From: Humulus lupulus
Taxonomy: Eukaryota; Streptophyta; Magnoliopsida; Rosales; Cannabaceae
Length of the DNA: 64,000 bases
Assembly: GCF_963169125.1 (NCBI RefSeq)
Contig: NC_084794.1
Location: 157,490,858-157,554,857 of the forward strand
Reading direction: 5' to 3'
Made by a program: the position numbers and the translations under genes
Notes under the pieces: model-generated
Databases searched by the model: none
Told to the model about the DNA's origin: nothing
Seen by the model: the letters and a program-made list of their open reading frames with translations, nothing else
Shown here: one piece after another, positions 21,848 through 33,993 of the stretch
Layout: every line of letters begins with the position of its first letter
Numbering within the stretch: the stretch's first letter is position 1

Positions 21848-23059
21848 GGTGAGTTCTAGCTCAAGGACTTACTTCTACAAGGAGGAGATTCGAGAGTTAC
21901 ATAAAAAGAATCAAAGGCTAGAAACCACATTAGAGAACGTGCAGGAGGTTTTAAACAACCTATTGTAGCGAAAGTCGAGCATACCCCTTCCGAAGCGTAA
22001 AGAGAAAGAGCATGAAAAAGGGGAAAACACTGTCTCCATAGATGATGGGAGAACCTGACTTTCCACCAGCAATACTCCCAAGACAAAGTACCATGAGGGA
22101 CTTAAGCCGATGAAATACCCCAGGAGCAAAGGCAGTGGGATGACAATGGTCATAAGAACGAAGCAGAAGTCACCTCAAAAGAGGCACCCCCTAGCCTAAG
22201 AGAAGAGCTACATGGGAAGAGGTTAGAAATAAAAAACACACCCCTCGCGGCTCCCCCGAGGAACACAACCAAAGCAAGGGTTCAGTCTGAGAACCCACAG
22301 GACTCCTTAAGCAAAAAGAGGAGGGAACTAGACATAAAAATGCAAGGCCCTAAGGGCAAGATTATCACCACACCTGGGGGGCACAGAGATGATGAAGAAT
22401 TTGACCATGATTCGCCTTTCACAAGGGAGATCCAGGCCCAGCGAATTCCCGCCAGCCTCAGAGAGCCTTTCATGGCCCTGTACGAAGGTACTACGGATCC
22501 AAAGTATCACCTAGACTCCTTCAATAACTTGGTGAGGTTAAGAGGGGTCAAAAGTAGAGCAAAATGCCATTTCTTTGTTGCTACACTTAAAGGAGTTGAG
22601 TACAAGTGGTTCAAGAGGTTAAGGCCAGGATAAATCAGATCATGGCAGCAATTCTCTAGCAAATTTCTTCAGTAGCACCACGCGGTCTGTGATTACATTA
22701 TGTCAATTACCAGCCTCACTAACATGAAGCAAGACGAAAATGAAAGTCTGAAGAACTATATCCATAGGTTCAATATGGAAGCAACAAAGGTGGGAAGTGT
22801 AACCAAAGCAGAGCTCAAGATGGCTATTACAGCTGGAGTTCGTCCAGGAAGCAAGTTATGGGGTAACATGCTCAAAAGAGAAGTTTTGACTTTAGATGAT
22901 TTATTCGAAAGAGCACAGAAGTACATACGTGTGGAAGAGGGCCATAAGAACTTGCATGTTGAAGAAAGTGAACCTTCCTCCAGTCGCCCTACTACCAATA
23001 CTGTGAAGATTCCATATAGAAGGGGACGTCGTGCTAGAGGGGTCGCTGACAAAGTTTAA
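21848..23059 (+). pseudogene. Element E gag
   Basis: An N-terminal coiled-coil-like stretch (KKNQRLETTLENVQEVLNNL) is followed by a Tat-type capsid core in one frame from about 22340 to 23059: EPFMALYEGTTDPKYHL, CHFFVATLKG, YKWFKRL, ESLKNYIHRF and ELKMAITAGVRPGSK. In-frame stops occur at 22631-22633 and 22673-22675, plus upstream breaks. No zinc knuckle is seen. Gag would package element RNA in virus-like particles; this copy cannot make full-length protein. Confidence 0.85.
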
Positions 23060-23126
23060 AATTGGAGGAGGACCATCTCTAGCCATAAAAGTCCCCATCC
23101 AAGAGGCGATCACTTCAAAAATCATA

Positions 23127-23373
23127 AAAGGGTCTCAAAGTAGACGCTTGCAAAAAGGGTCTCAAAGTAGACGCTTGCTAAAAGGGTCTCGAAGTAGACC
23201 CTTGCAAATAGGGTCTCAAAGTAGACGCTTGCAAAAAGGTTCTCAAAGTAGACGCTTGCTAAAAGGGTCTCAAAGTAGACGCTTGTAAAAAAGATTCTCA
23301 ACGAAGAAGCTTGCAAAAAGGGTCTCAAAGAAGATGCTTGTAAAAAGGGTCTCAAAGAAAAAGCTTGCAAAAA
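23127..23373 (+). repeat. 27-bp minisatellite in E 3' region, about 9 units
   Basis: Units approximate gggtctcaaagtagacgctt plus gcaaaaa. The period is a multiple of 3, so frames stay open on both strands (a GSQSRRLQK repeat on +, an ASVYFETLF-like repeat on -). I treat these as by-products. It lies between gag and PPT, the usual place for hypervariable 3' UTR arrays in Tat elements. Confidence 0.88.
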
Positions 23374-23630
23374 TAGTACTATACCTAATGACGAGAAGGA
23401 TGCTTCTTGCAAAAAATAATAAGCGTGCGCAAAAATATATAATAGGATAATGAGAACCCAATGGGTCAACATATCCTTATAGATCCAATTAAGGTGCACC
23501 AAAGAGAGACCTATCGAACCCCTTCTCGTGGGCTCAAAAAGACCTCGAGCATAATAATAACGAAAATAAAAAATAAAACTAAAAAAAGAGGAGAAGAGTC
23601 TACAAGAACGCCTTAAGGCCTCCCTATAGA

Positions 23631-23642
23631 CTGGGGGGCAAG
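23631..23642 (+). promoter_or_regulatory. Element E polypurine tract
   Basis: tggggggcaag directly precedes the 3' LTR start at 23643. It resembles element C's PPT (ttggggggcaga on the minus strand). Confidence 0.75.
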
Positions 23643-25526
23643 TGTGGATACCAAAAATCCAAATTAAAAGAAAAAATACATGATCCTGTATTGAAATGAG
23701 TACGAGTTTGTGAACATGAAAGATTTGACCCAAAGAGCAACACAAGCTAAGTTATAGAGTTCGGGGTAGCCTAGAGCCTAAGGTCTAAATGCTCATATGA
23801 GGATGGGCCACATTGCACAAAATAACCTCTATAAAAGCCAATAGAAAACGTAACACACTCCTGAGGTAGTCCCATGAGACCACGGATCAAATGATGGATT
23901 CTTCGATCCTCACGATAGTGGCTACATCCTAGACATGCCCATCTCGCACATATGCACCATGTTGTACCACGCCTCGTGAGGCTGCTCGCGCACCTATGGG
24001 CCTCGGCCAAGCACCATCTCGGGCAGATGCTCCAGCAGCCTGGCCCAGGCAGCATCTCGCACAGGCGCTCCAGCAGCCTCGCCCAGGCAGCGTCTCACGC
24101 AGGCACTGCAGCAGCTCGCCCAGGCAGCATCTCGCGCAGGTGCTCCTGCAGCCTCGCCCAGGTAGCATCTCGGGCAGGTGCTCCAGAAGCCTCGCCCAGG
24201 CAACGTCTCACACAGATGCTCCAGCAACCTCATCTACGCAGCATCTCGCACAGATGCTCCAGTAGCGTTGCCTAGGCAGCATCTCGCGCAAGTGCTCCAG
24301 CAGCCTCACCCAGGCAGCGTCTCACGTAGGCGTTCCAACAGCCTCGCCCAGGCAGCGTCTCGTATAGGGGCTCCAACAGCCTCGCCCAGGCAGCGTCTCC
24401 CGCAGGTGCTCCAACAGCCTCGCCCAAGCGCCGTTTCGCGTAGGTGCTTTAGCAGCCTCGCCCAGACAGCATCTCGTGCAGGTGCTCCAGCAGCGTCTCA
24501 CGCAGGTTCACCAACAGGCCTGGCGCCTCATGTAGCGATGACCCCTGCCTCACCCAGGTGCCATCTCGTGCAAGTTCACTAGTGGCGTCGCCCATGAACC
24601 TCGCGCCTAGTGAGGTGCACCCCACCTCGTCCATATGCCGCGCACCACCATGGTCTCGCGACTCCCATGGCCTCGCACCACCATGGTCCCGCAGCCCCTA
24701 ATGTGCCTCGTACCACCATGGTCTCGCGGCTCCCATGGCCCCGCACCACCATGGTTTTGCGACCCCCAAGGTGCCTCGCACCACCATGGTCTCATGCCTC
24801 ACGTACTTGCATGGGGTTTAAGCCCTCTAGAAGGAGCGTACGAGGAGCAATAAGAGATACCCAAGAACTATTTGGTATCAAGCCAATAGCGGTGTATATG
24901 ATTGAGTATACCATTCATGTTAATACGCAAGCTTTCCTACACTTAGCAAAACGTGGGATAGCTTTGAGCAGATACATGCCTTGGAGATGCGAGAATAACC
25001 AACAGGTACAAAGCACCCGTACGTGTACGGGTGCATAACGTACGACCATGAGGAGAATAGAAGCGTGACCCTGACATCTGTATAACACAAGTAGTAGAAG
25101 TACAGAATTTTACATAGAGTGGATGGACTACATGCATGCCTTTGACTATGTACTAGGCTAACACCATGACTTTCTGCTCCACCATGACCTATGCCACTAC
25201 CTTGACAATGTACCTATATACAATCTTGTCTCCTGGAACCACAATGTATGAGGAGCCATTAGAGCTCCAATATAAATAGATCATCACCCCTCTAGAAAAG
25301 GGGTTGGAAAACTCATTGTACACTCAGGCTATTAAGAAATATACAAAGGCTCACTCCATTGTGGATCTAGTTTTACTTTTCCTTAACTTTATTCTAAGTT
25401 CTTATCTAAAGATCTCCATACATATCTTTGAGTTTTCTGATGTAATTTTGTTGACGAGATTTCACCGTCAACACATATCTTTGAGTTTTCTGATCTAATT
25501 TCGCTGACGAGATTTCACTGTCAACA
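23643..25526 (+). mobile_element. Element E 3' LTR
   Basis: 1884 bp, tgtggatacc...ctgtcaaca. Same layout as the 5' LTR, with a longer 38-bp array (about 24005-24515), the caccaccatggt array (24635-24805) and a TATA box at 25271-25279. Confidence 0.88.
24005..24515 (+). repeat. 38-bp minisatellite in E 3' LTR, about 13 units
   Basis: Same unit as 20475-20815 but with roughly four to five more copies, accounting for about 190 of the 198-bp length difference between the LTRs. LTRs are identical at insertion, so the array changed afterwards in one or both. Confidence 0.85.
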
Positions 25527-25531
25527 ATGGT
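25527..25531. repeat. Element E TSD, right (atggt)
   Basis: Matches 20113-20117. Confidence 0.88.
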
Positions 25532-25610
25532 CAACACTCAATATTGTCTTACTGGAACAATTCCTTGTGGGTGCCATAATAGCCAAGTTTCCTCTATCTT
25601 GGAGGGGCTA
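25532..25610 (+). pseudogene. Copia gag middle fragment between E and B
   Basis: 79 bp continuing the copia gag interrupted at 20112 and resuming at 45647: it encodes LNIVLLEQFLVGAIIAKF in a shifted frame. Two separate elements inserted within about 80 bp of the same gag. Confidence 0.75.
25606..25610. repeat. Element B TSD, left (ggcta)
   Basis: Pairs with ggctg at 45642-45646 (4 of 5 identical); copia gag is continuous across the junction. Confidence 0.8.
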
Positions 25611-27655
25611 TGTAACGCCCTACTACCTTAGAGCCGTTACTAAGTGAGTTTAAAATGTGCAATAAACTCGCTAAACGAGGTTTTTAGAACAAAAGTGTGA
25701 TTAAACAGAAAGCCAAGCCTGTAATCTTTAAAAGTACTCTATTTCATTGAAAATTCCAAGAGTCTAACATTTGGGATCACAAAATAATGTTTATATTTAC
25801 AACTCAAAATAGGTTTATAGATGACTAACTATCAAAAACACAATTTAATACAACCATTTCTCAAAATGCCCCCAACCAAAGCAGTCGAGCAGGCCAAACA
25901 TGTACGCGCCGACCCACACTCTCCGTACTCATGGCTGGTTGACTTTTTCCTTGCCCTTACTTGCAACACAGAGCACCCGTGAGCCGAAGCCCAGCAAGAA
26001 AACTCACACAACACATAACATATGCATATTATACAACCATCACAACAGATAATTCACAAATAAACAGATAGTCCATCAGATTAAACACATATACAGTTTT
26101 CTTACTTGTATCCCGAGCTTCACAATGCACCAAAGTCACGAGCACGGTCCTCTATCCCGAGCCTCTCGGAAAACCTTGTCACAACACATATAAAACACTC
26201 TTTAATACTAACCAATCCAAAACAGCTTCCCGGGACCTGCAATTTCCCTAAACAATGTAACGAAATCATCCCCCGAGCCCCCGAGGCAAATGCCAAAATT
26301 GCAAAATCCCCCTGCCCAGAAATGCCCTAGCGTCGCGGCGCCCAACAAGGAGGGTCGCGACGCCCAGAAACTCCTCTGCTGCCTGATGCAGCCTTGCACC
26401 GCGACACCAAAGAAAAGGGCCGCGGCGCCCCTTCGCGAACCCAGATTTCTGAGTTTTCCCCGAACCAAAACACCTCCAATCCGACCCAAACACATACCTA
26501 AACCCCCAAACCATTTTAAAACCTCAAATGAACCATCTAACAACCTATAAACATCAGCAACAAGGTCAAACATACAATCACACCCAAAATCCTCCCTTTG
26601 GTTTCAAATTTCAGAAACTTAAACTAGTAGGCCAAAAACATAAACTAAAGCTTGAAAAACTTAAACCATGCTTCCAAATTCTTAAACCACATCAGATACG
26701 AAAATTCAAAGATATATAAAAATCTTACCTCAATCAAGAATTCAACCTTGAGCTGCTTTCCCAATCAAATTCCTAGCTCAAACACAAACTCAAGCTGAAC
26801 GTATCCTCAATTCATCCCATGAATTCACCAAGCAAAGCACACAACTTAATCCTCAATTCCATGATATTCTTAACTGAATTTTACAACATGTACACAAAAT
26901 TTCCTTACCTCAATATGCTGAATACTCCTCTAAGTTTCCTAGCTTTAATCCCTTTCTTGATCCCATGACATTTGCCCTTCTTCCCTTCTTCTTGCCCTTA
27001 GTTTTTTCCCTTTTCTCCTCTAGGTTTTCTTCCAATTCTAGCAAGATCAAATTATGGCTAAGTAATAAACGTGAATCACCTTTTCCCTCAGCTGAAGGTA
27101 TCTAAGCTCCTGCCAAAAGACTATTTTACCCCTCCATCAAAATCCTTTCCAAACTAAACCTCAAGGGCATTCTTGCCATTCACATTTCTTACAAATCTAC
27201 CATATTTCTTATCTAAAATTGTTACTATCAATAGTTACCGAGGGTCACTTAAGTTACTTAATTACCATTAACCATAACTCATTAATTCTCAAACTCAATT
27301 TATAAAATTCCCAAAATACCCCTAGGCTCTTCCCGAGCCGTGTATCTAACCCCGTTGTGACTTTTAAACTAATTAGCTCCCTAGGACCGTCTCGGCACGT
27401 GCATCACAATAATATCACCACCCACACGTGGTATTAATCACATAACACAATTATTACATTTATGCCCTCAGCGGGCTAAAATTACCATTTTACCCCTAAC
27501 ATACAAACGGGGCCCATATGCATATTTATACCACCTAAACATGCATTCTAATCACATATTCATTCAAATTCATATATTAACTTGTTAATTCACTTATTGC
27601 CCTACAGGCACACTAATCAAGGTCCTAAACCTTATTAGCAAATTGGGGTTTCACA
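25611..27655 (-). mobile_element. Element B 3' LTR
   Basis: 2045 bp, tgtaacgccc...ggtttcaca (the other LTR ends ggtgttaca). Compared with the 5' LTR it lacks a segment of about 325 bp (present at 32936-33215 plus 44771-44815) but keeps about 700 bp that the 5' LTR lost. Contains CGCGGCGCC-rich patches at 26330-26440. Confidence 0.88.
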
Positions 27656-27671
27656 ACAATCCCCTCCTTAC
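27656..27671 (-). promoter_or_regulatory. Element B polypurine tract
   Basis: On the minus strand gtaaggaggggattgt adjoins the 3' LTR. Confidence 0.7.
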
Positions 27672-27690
27672 ATGAATTTCGTCCTCGAAA

Positions 27691-28122
27691 TTACCTGAAT
27701 AACTCGGGATGCTGCTCTCGCATATCGGACTCAAGTTCCCACGTCGCCTCTTCAATCTTGTTGTTCCTCCACAACACTTTAACCAAGGCGATGGTCTTGC
27801 TCCGCAAGACTTTGTCCTTTCTATCAAGGATCTGAATAGGCTTCTCCTCGTATGATAAATCCTGATTAAACTCCAAATTCTCATAGCTCAACACATGAGT
27901 AGTATCTGATACATATTTCCGGAGCATGGATACGTGAAACACGTTATGAACCCCTGATAGAGCTGGAGGCATCGCTAATCTGTAAGCCACCTCTCCAACT
28001 TGTTCTAGAACCTCGAAGGGGCCAACAAACCTGGGGCTCAGCTTGCCCCGAGCACCGAATCGTTTCACTCCTCTCAAGGGAAAAACCTTAAGGAACACGT
28101 GATCGCCGACCTGAAATTCCAC
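27691..28122 (-). pseudogene. Element B integrase C-terminus with chromodomain
   Basis: An open 143-codon frame contains the GPF/Y-type region ([33 protein letters not shown]) followed by a chromodomain ([26 protein letters not shown]) ending at a stop. Chromodomains of chromoviruses bind modified histone tails and steer integration toward heterochromatin. This stretch is the best preserved part of B but is out of frame with the integrase core upstream. Confidence 0.9.
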
Positions 28123-28199
28123 GCTCCTGCGTCTCAGGTCTGAATAACTCTTCTGGCGACTCTAGGAGGTGAGCATACGAGCTCTAATCTTTTCAATTG

Positions 28200-28790
28200 C
28201 CTCATTGGTCCTCTGAACCATCGCAGGACCTAGATATCTTCTCTCACCGTCTCATCCCACTGTATCCATACAACATCTCATACGAAGCCACCCTAATAGT
28301 CGCCTGATAAATATTATTGTACGAGAACTCAATCAAAGGGAGATACCTACTCCAAGACCCCCCAAAATCCAACACACAGGCTCGTAACATATCCTCCAGT
28401 ATCTGAATCGTCCTCTTAGATTGCCCATCTATCTTAGGATGATAAGTGGTACTAAACCGTAACTGTGTGCCCATTGCCTTCTACAGGCTCTCCCAGAACT
28501 TGGAGGTGAAGGTAGGGTCCCTGTCGGACACTATCGACCTCAGGGCCCCATGAATTTGAACAATTTCCTTTACATATAGCTCCGCATACTGCTCCACAGT
28601 ATAAGTTGTCCTCACAGGTAGAAAGTGGGCAGACTTAGTATACCTATCCACAATCACCCACACCGAGTCATGCTGACCCATGGTCTTCGGCAATCCAACC
28701 ACAAAGTCCATGGTAATATCCTCCCATTTCCACTCGGGAATTCCTAGAGGCTGCAATAACCCTGCTGGCCTCTGATGTTCAGCTTTGATC
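28200..28790 (-). pseudogene. Element B integrase core, catalytic Glu replaced by Lys
   Basis: Two pieces in the same frame (28481-28756 and 28244-28474) carry DITMDFVVGLP, IVSDRDPTF and [17 protein letters not shown]. The two Asp of the DDE triad are present, but the expected Glu (usual DGQSERTIQ) is Lys, a G-to-A change. A stop separates the pieces and a frameshift precedes the chromodomain. Confidence 0.88.
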
Positions 28791-30823
28791 TACTGACAAG
28801 TTAAGCACCTAGCCACATAGTCCACCACATCCCTCTTCATGCCTGACCACCAATACAAAACTCTCAAATCTTGGTACATCTTCATAGTACCTGGGTGTGA
28901 AGAGTAGGGAGTGGTATGAGACTCATCCAGAATCTCTCGCCGAATATCTAAATCAATCGGAACACAAATTCGTCCTTTGTACTTCAATAAACCCATCTCT
29001 GAGATAGAGAAGTCCTTAGTCGTTCCAGTTAGGACATTCTCTCTACGTTCAACTAACTGGGGATCCCTTCCCTGTGCTTCCTTAATCCTCTCACGGAGTG
29101 TTGACTGAAGAGTTATGTTGGCTAACCTACCAACCACTAACTCTATACCTGCTCTGGTCATCTCCTCAGCTAATCTGTCCGATACCTGCCTCGAACTAAA
29201 CAACTGTCCTGGGCCCTTCCGGCTCAATGCATCAACCACTACATTAGCCTTCCCAGGATGATATAGGATATCACAATCGTAATCCTTTACCAATTCCAAC
29301 CATCGTCTTTGGCGCATGTTCAAAACTTTCTGAGTAAAGAAATACTTTAAACTCTTGTGATCCGTGTATATCTCGCACCTTTCACCATACAGGTAATGTC
29401 TCCAAACGTTAAGTGCGAATACCACTGCAGCCAACTCCACATCATGCGTGGGATATCTCTGCTCATACTCATTTAATTTCCTTGATGCATAAGCTATTAC
29501 CTTCCCAGCTTGCATCAACACACATGCCAAACCCTGTCTGGAAGCGTCACAGTAAACCACGAACTTCTCATTGTCTGTCGGCAGGCTCAACACTGATGCA
29601 GTAATCAATTGCCGCTTCAATTCCTTGAAGCTATTCTCACACCGATCTGTCCACACATACTTGGTGTTCTTTCTTGTCAACTCAGTTAATGGAGTAGCAA
29701 TCCTAGAGAACCCCTCTACAAACCACCAGTAGTATCCTGCCAACCCAAGAAAACTTCTGACCTCAGGAACGCTGCTCGGTCTAGGCCAATCTCTCATTGC
29801 CTCTATCTTACTTAGGTCAACCAATATCCCCTCCTTACTGACAATATGGCCCATAAATGTAACATGCGGTAACCAGAACTCGCACTTACTGAACTTGGTA
29901 TATAACTTATGCTCTCTCAATCGCTGCAACACCAGGCGCAGATGATGCTCATGCTCTGTCTCTAACTTGGAGTACACCAGTGTATGATCGATAAATACAA
30001 TCACAAACTTATCCAGATAATCTTTGAAAATCCTGTTCATCATATCCATAAAAGTTGCTGGGGCATTGGTTAATCCAAAGGACATAACCAGAAATTCATA
30101 GTGCCCATACCTTGTTTGAAAAGCAGTCTTTGGTATGCCCTCCTCTTTAATCCTCAACTAATTATAGCCTAACCGGAGATCAATCTTTGAAAACACCGTA
30201 CTCCCCTATAACTGATCAAATAAATGATCGATCCTAGGTAGTGGATACTAATTCTTAATAGTCAACTTGTTCAACTCCCTATAGTCAATGCACATCCTAA
30301 GCGATCCATCCTTCTTCTTAACAAAGAACACTGGAGCACCCCATGGTGAGAAACTCGGTCTGATGAATCCCAAATCCAGTAACTCCTGTAACTGAATCTT
30401 CAATTCCTTTAACTCTGCCAGAGCCATTCTATAGGATGCCCTGGATACTGGCTCCACTCCTAGTGCCAACTCTATGACGAACTCGATCTCCTGCTGTGGC
30501 GACAATCCCGGCAAATTTGCTGGAAATAAGTCTGGAAACTCACATACCAATCTGGTTTCATTCGGTCCCATTGTTACCACTCTAGAGGTATCTACAACAC
30601 TTGCTAGGAATCTTATGCAACCTTCCTGCATCAGGTCTCTAGCCATTAGTGTTGAGATCATAGGCACTCGCGGTCCATTCACTGTCCCCTCAAACACAAA
30701 AGGTACCTCACCTTCTGGTTCAAAAGTCACCATTCGCCGCTTGCAATCAATCGTTGCTCCATACCTCGTTAACCAATCCATCCCTAATATCATATCAAAA
30801 TCATCCATGTCTAATTCAACCAA
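28790..30823 (-). pseudogene. Element B RT and RNase H, RT active site changed
   Basis: One frame with stops near 30248 and in the next about 90 bp. RT N-terminal part ([25 protein letters not shown] is recognisable in motifs), then [18 protein letters not shown]. The catalytic motif reads [10 protein letters not shown], so the second Asp is His. RNase H follows ([21 protein letters not shown] and TDHKSL), then the integrase zinc-binding [10 protein letters not shown]...CLTCQ. Inactive. Confidence 0.92.
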
Positions 30824-30832
30824 ATCAACAAA

Positions 30833-32109
30833 CTATTCCTTACCATCTATCTCTACTGGTAATGCTCTAGCCCATCTCTTAGACACTACCAGTTCTCCGA
30901 TTGGTAAAAAAGTCTGAATACCCCTAGCATACACAACACTAGGTCTACAAAGCTGGTCTATCACCCTAGCAGATACAAATGAGTGGGTAGCCCCTGAGTC
31001 AATCAATGCAGTATACAAAGAACCAGTGCTAGAGATCTGACCTGTCACAACTTAGGGACTAGCCTCCGCCTTAGTTTGAGTCAAAGTGAATACTCTGGCA
31101 TGAGCGAGACTGTCTTCCTGCTTTAGCTCCTCCTTCTTAGCTTGTGGGCAGTCTTTCTTCAGATGGTTGGCACTCCCACAAATAAAACATGCCCTGATCC
31201 GGCCTCGTACCCTTCTATCATAACTAGGAGGAACAAATGAATCTGGAACTCTTCTTTTATGCTCACAGGGGCCACTGCCCCGACTAGACCCAATAAAAGG
31301 AGACACCGTCCTCCTGGCATCGCACCTAATAGCACTGTCCTTCCATATCTGGTCCTCTCTGCGGTAAGGGCCTTATCCACCGCTTGAGCATAGGTAGTAG
31401 TCTCTCAATTCAAGGTAATATTCACATCACGGGTGATCATCACATTCAACCCCCGTATGAACCTATCTCTCCTGGCCGCATTCGTCGACACTAGGTTTGG
31501 CGCAAACTTTGCCAGTCTGTCAATTCTCAAGGCATACTCAGTAACTGATAACCTGTTCTGAGTTAGGTTGATAAACTCATCAACCTTCGCAGCTCGAACT
31601 GCTACGCTGTAGTATTTCTCATTAAAGATACTCTTAAATTCTTCCCAAGTCATAACTATTACATTCCTCCGCTAACTCACTACATCCCACCAGATGCGAG
31701 CATCCTCTCTAAGCATGTAGCTAGCACAAGCCACCATTTCATTTCCTTCAACCCTCATGAAATCTAAGATTAAGGAAATCATATTCATCCACTGCTCGGC
31801 CCGCAGTGGGTCTGATCCACCCTCAAAGGTAGAAGGTTGTTGCTTTCTGAATCTTTTGTACAAAGGTTCCCACCTATTCTCAACCACAGGCTGAACTGGC
31901 ACTGATGCTACATTCTGCTGAATTGGTAACCCTGTGACCTGTGAAGGGGCCTGCAGCCTCATCTGACGAAGTTCTTCCTCTGTTCTCTACAATCTAGCCT
32001 CCATTTCGGCTAATATCTGTTGCCAGTTCTGTGGGGTAGGTGGAGGGTCCTGACCCTGATTGTCATCCTCGGCTCTGCTGCTGCGGAGTCTAGATGATTG
32101 CCGAGGCAT
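30833..32109 (-). pseudogene. Element B gag and protease
   Basis: Gag starts at 32109 (MPRQSSRLRSSRAEDDNQ), with a TAG at 31987-31989, the capsid core at 31405-31962 (RFRKQQPSTFEGGSDPLRAE, IWWDVVS, ALRIDRLAKFAPNLV) and a CCHC knuckle at 31052-31306 (CFICGSANHLKKDC). Protease at 30833-31048 has the active-site DSGATHSF. A frameshift lies between 31306 and 31405. Confidence 0.88.
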
Positions 32110-32429
32110 TATAACTATATGCCTGCAATCAGTGACGCCGCTCAATAGGAATGATAACAAAATCCAATTCCACCTCCCATTCTCAACAACCAAGCAAGAT
32201 CAACAATCCAGATGTCATACATATAGCATATAACACACAACGGGCCATGCCCTGACATCATGCATATGTTATTTCATTCATCATGCTCTTTTAAACTAAA
32301 CAGGCAAACAGGGAATTCAAGCACATATTCAATCATAATAATCAACCATACCAATCAATACCGAGTCGAGCTTTTCAATGGTAGCGAGCGTCCATGTTCG
32401 GTCAATCTCCAGAACCAATAAACCTTGGC

Positions 32430-32446
32430 TCGCTCTGATACTAAGT
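32430..32446 (-). promoter_or_regulatory. Element B primer binding site (initiator-Met type, decayed)
   Basis: Minus strand agtatcagagcgag next to the 5' LTR, close to the plant iMet consensus tggtatcagagc with the first bases mutated. Confidence 0.65.
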
Positions 32447-33215
32447 TTTAACGCCCTACTACCTTAGAGCCGTTACTAAGTGAGTTTAAAATGTGCAAGA
32501 AACTCTCTAAACAAAGTTCTTAGAACAAAAGTGTGATTAAACAAAAAGTCAAGCCTGTAATCTTTAAAAGTACTCTATTTCATTGAAAATTCCAAGAGTC
32601 TAACATTTGGGATCCCAAAATAAGGTTTATAAAAATATTTACAACTCAAAATAGCTTTACAGATGGCTAACTATCAAAAACACAATTTAATACAACCATT
32701 TCTCAAAATGCCCCCAACCAAAGCAGTCGGGCAGGCCAAACATGTACGCGTCGCCCCACGCTCTCCGTCCTCATGGCTGGTTGACTTTTTCCTTTCCCTT
32801 ACGTGCAACATAGAGCACCCGTGAGCTGAATCCCAACAAGAAAACTCACACAGCACATAACATATGCATATTATACAACCATGATAACAGATAATTCAGA
32901 GATGAACAGATAGTCCATAAGATTAAACACATATACGACCATGCCGACCCAGAAGCATTACCAAAGCCTGGGATCTCGGTCCTCACCATAAGGATATCCC
33001 ATGTATCCATTAGGGTCTCACCCTGGTCGTATGCACTCCGCGTGCCAAATGTTACTCTCGGCCCCACCGCCGTTCTCGGCCCTTTGCCGTTCCCGGCTCC
33101 TTTGCCGGTCATTCAACTATAACCACATATAGCTTAACTCAAACAGCATTGAATCATATAGAAATTCAATCAAGGCTACACCCTAACATGTAATACAATC
33201 TAGGGCCATGCCTTG
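32447..33215 (-). mobile_element. Element B 5' LTR, left part
   Basis: Matches 25611 onward (tgtaacgccc decayed to tttaacgccc). Interrupted at ccttg by element C and resumes at 44771. Confidence 0.88.
33211..33215. repeat. Element C TSD, left (ccttg)
   Basis: Perfect match to 44766-44770. Confidence 0.92.
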
Positions 33216-33993
33216 TGTTGACGCGGTTCTTCGGCAACAGGTAATTAAGAGAAGAAGAGAAAGAGATTAGTACTTAAAAGTAGAACCGCCGCAGATATGA
33301 AATCTTTGTGAGAAGAACTAGGTGACCCTAAACACGTTTTTTAAGTGGTTCGAAGGTTAAAATCCTTCTACTCCATTAGTCAATATTATTGATCTTTTCT
33401 GGGTAATTGGTTTACAAAATATATAGTTCTTACAAGACTATTTTTTCCAACACCTATCAATTCCCAGGGTCTCCATATTTATAAGAGAAGGCACCTGGAA
33501 ATTGGTAGGGAGGTCATCCCGTGACCTTACCATTTGTCATATCAAGTCTATGATATTCATGATTACTTCCTAAACCTGACACACAAGTGTGGTCTAATCA
33601 GTATGGAAGGAGATAATGGGCCGCACGGCCCAACCCATCCGTGGGTGTCTGAATACGCACGTTCCTGCGGCGTGTCCGAGAAGTCAGGGGGATATCGGAC
33701 ACGTGATGGTAGGATTATGCACGTTTATCTTGCGTGTTGACCTCCCATAGGGTCAGAGCTTCCTGAGAAGCTCGCTACCGGAGCAATCCATAACCCGAGC
33801 TGATCCTTCAGTGGTCGTCGGATGTTGTTCCCAGCTCCTGGAACAACAAGAAGGAGCAGGAAACTCCATCCCCTCGAGCTAGAAAGGGCCCGTCCTGAAG
33901 ATAAAGCCTCTGGCCTGTGGGAGCCTCGGGCTAAATCATGTTTAGTCCGAGGATCGTCCTGCTAAACAGCCCGTGGGAAATCCAGGGCGTACA
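33216..33993 (-). mobile_element. Element C 3' LTR
   Basis: 778 bp, tgttgacgcgg...agggcgtaca, the same length as the 5' LTR. Seven substitutions between the two by eye. Minus-strand TATA at about 33476-33485. Confidence 0.93.

Larger units (their letters stand above)
20118..25526 (+). mobile_element. Element E: non-autonomous gag-only Ty3/gypsy
   Basis: A complete 5.4-kb LTR element: 5' LTR, presumptive PBS (TGG at 21807), gag, 27-bp repeat array, PPT and 3' LTR, bounded by atggt TSDs. There is no trace of protease, RT, RNase H or integrase in the 1.84-kb internal region. This fits the class described in plants as TR-GAG (terminal-repeat elements with only a gag domain), which must be mobilised by enzymes from other elements. 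Gag itself is now broken. Confidence 0.85.

Noticed and set aside
23122..23745. 207-codon minus-strand frame across E's 27-bp array
   Set aside because: The repeat period is a multiple of three, so the frame stays open mechanically; it lies antisense to gag downstream sequence and has no motif.
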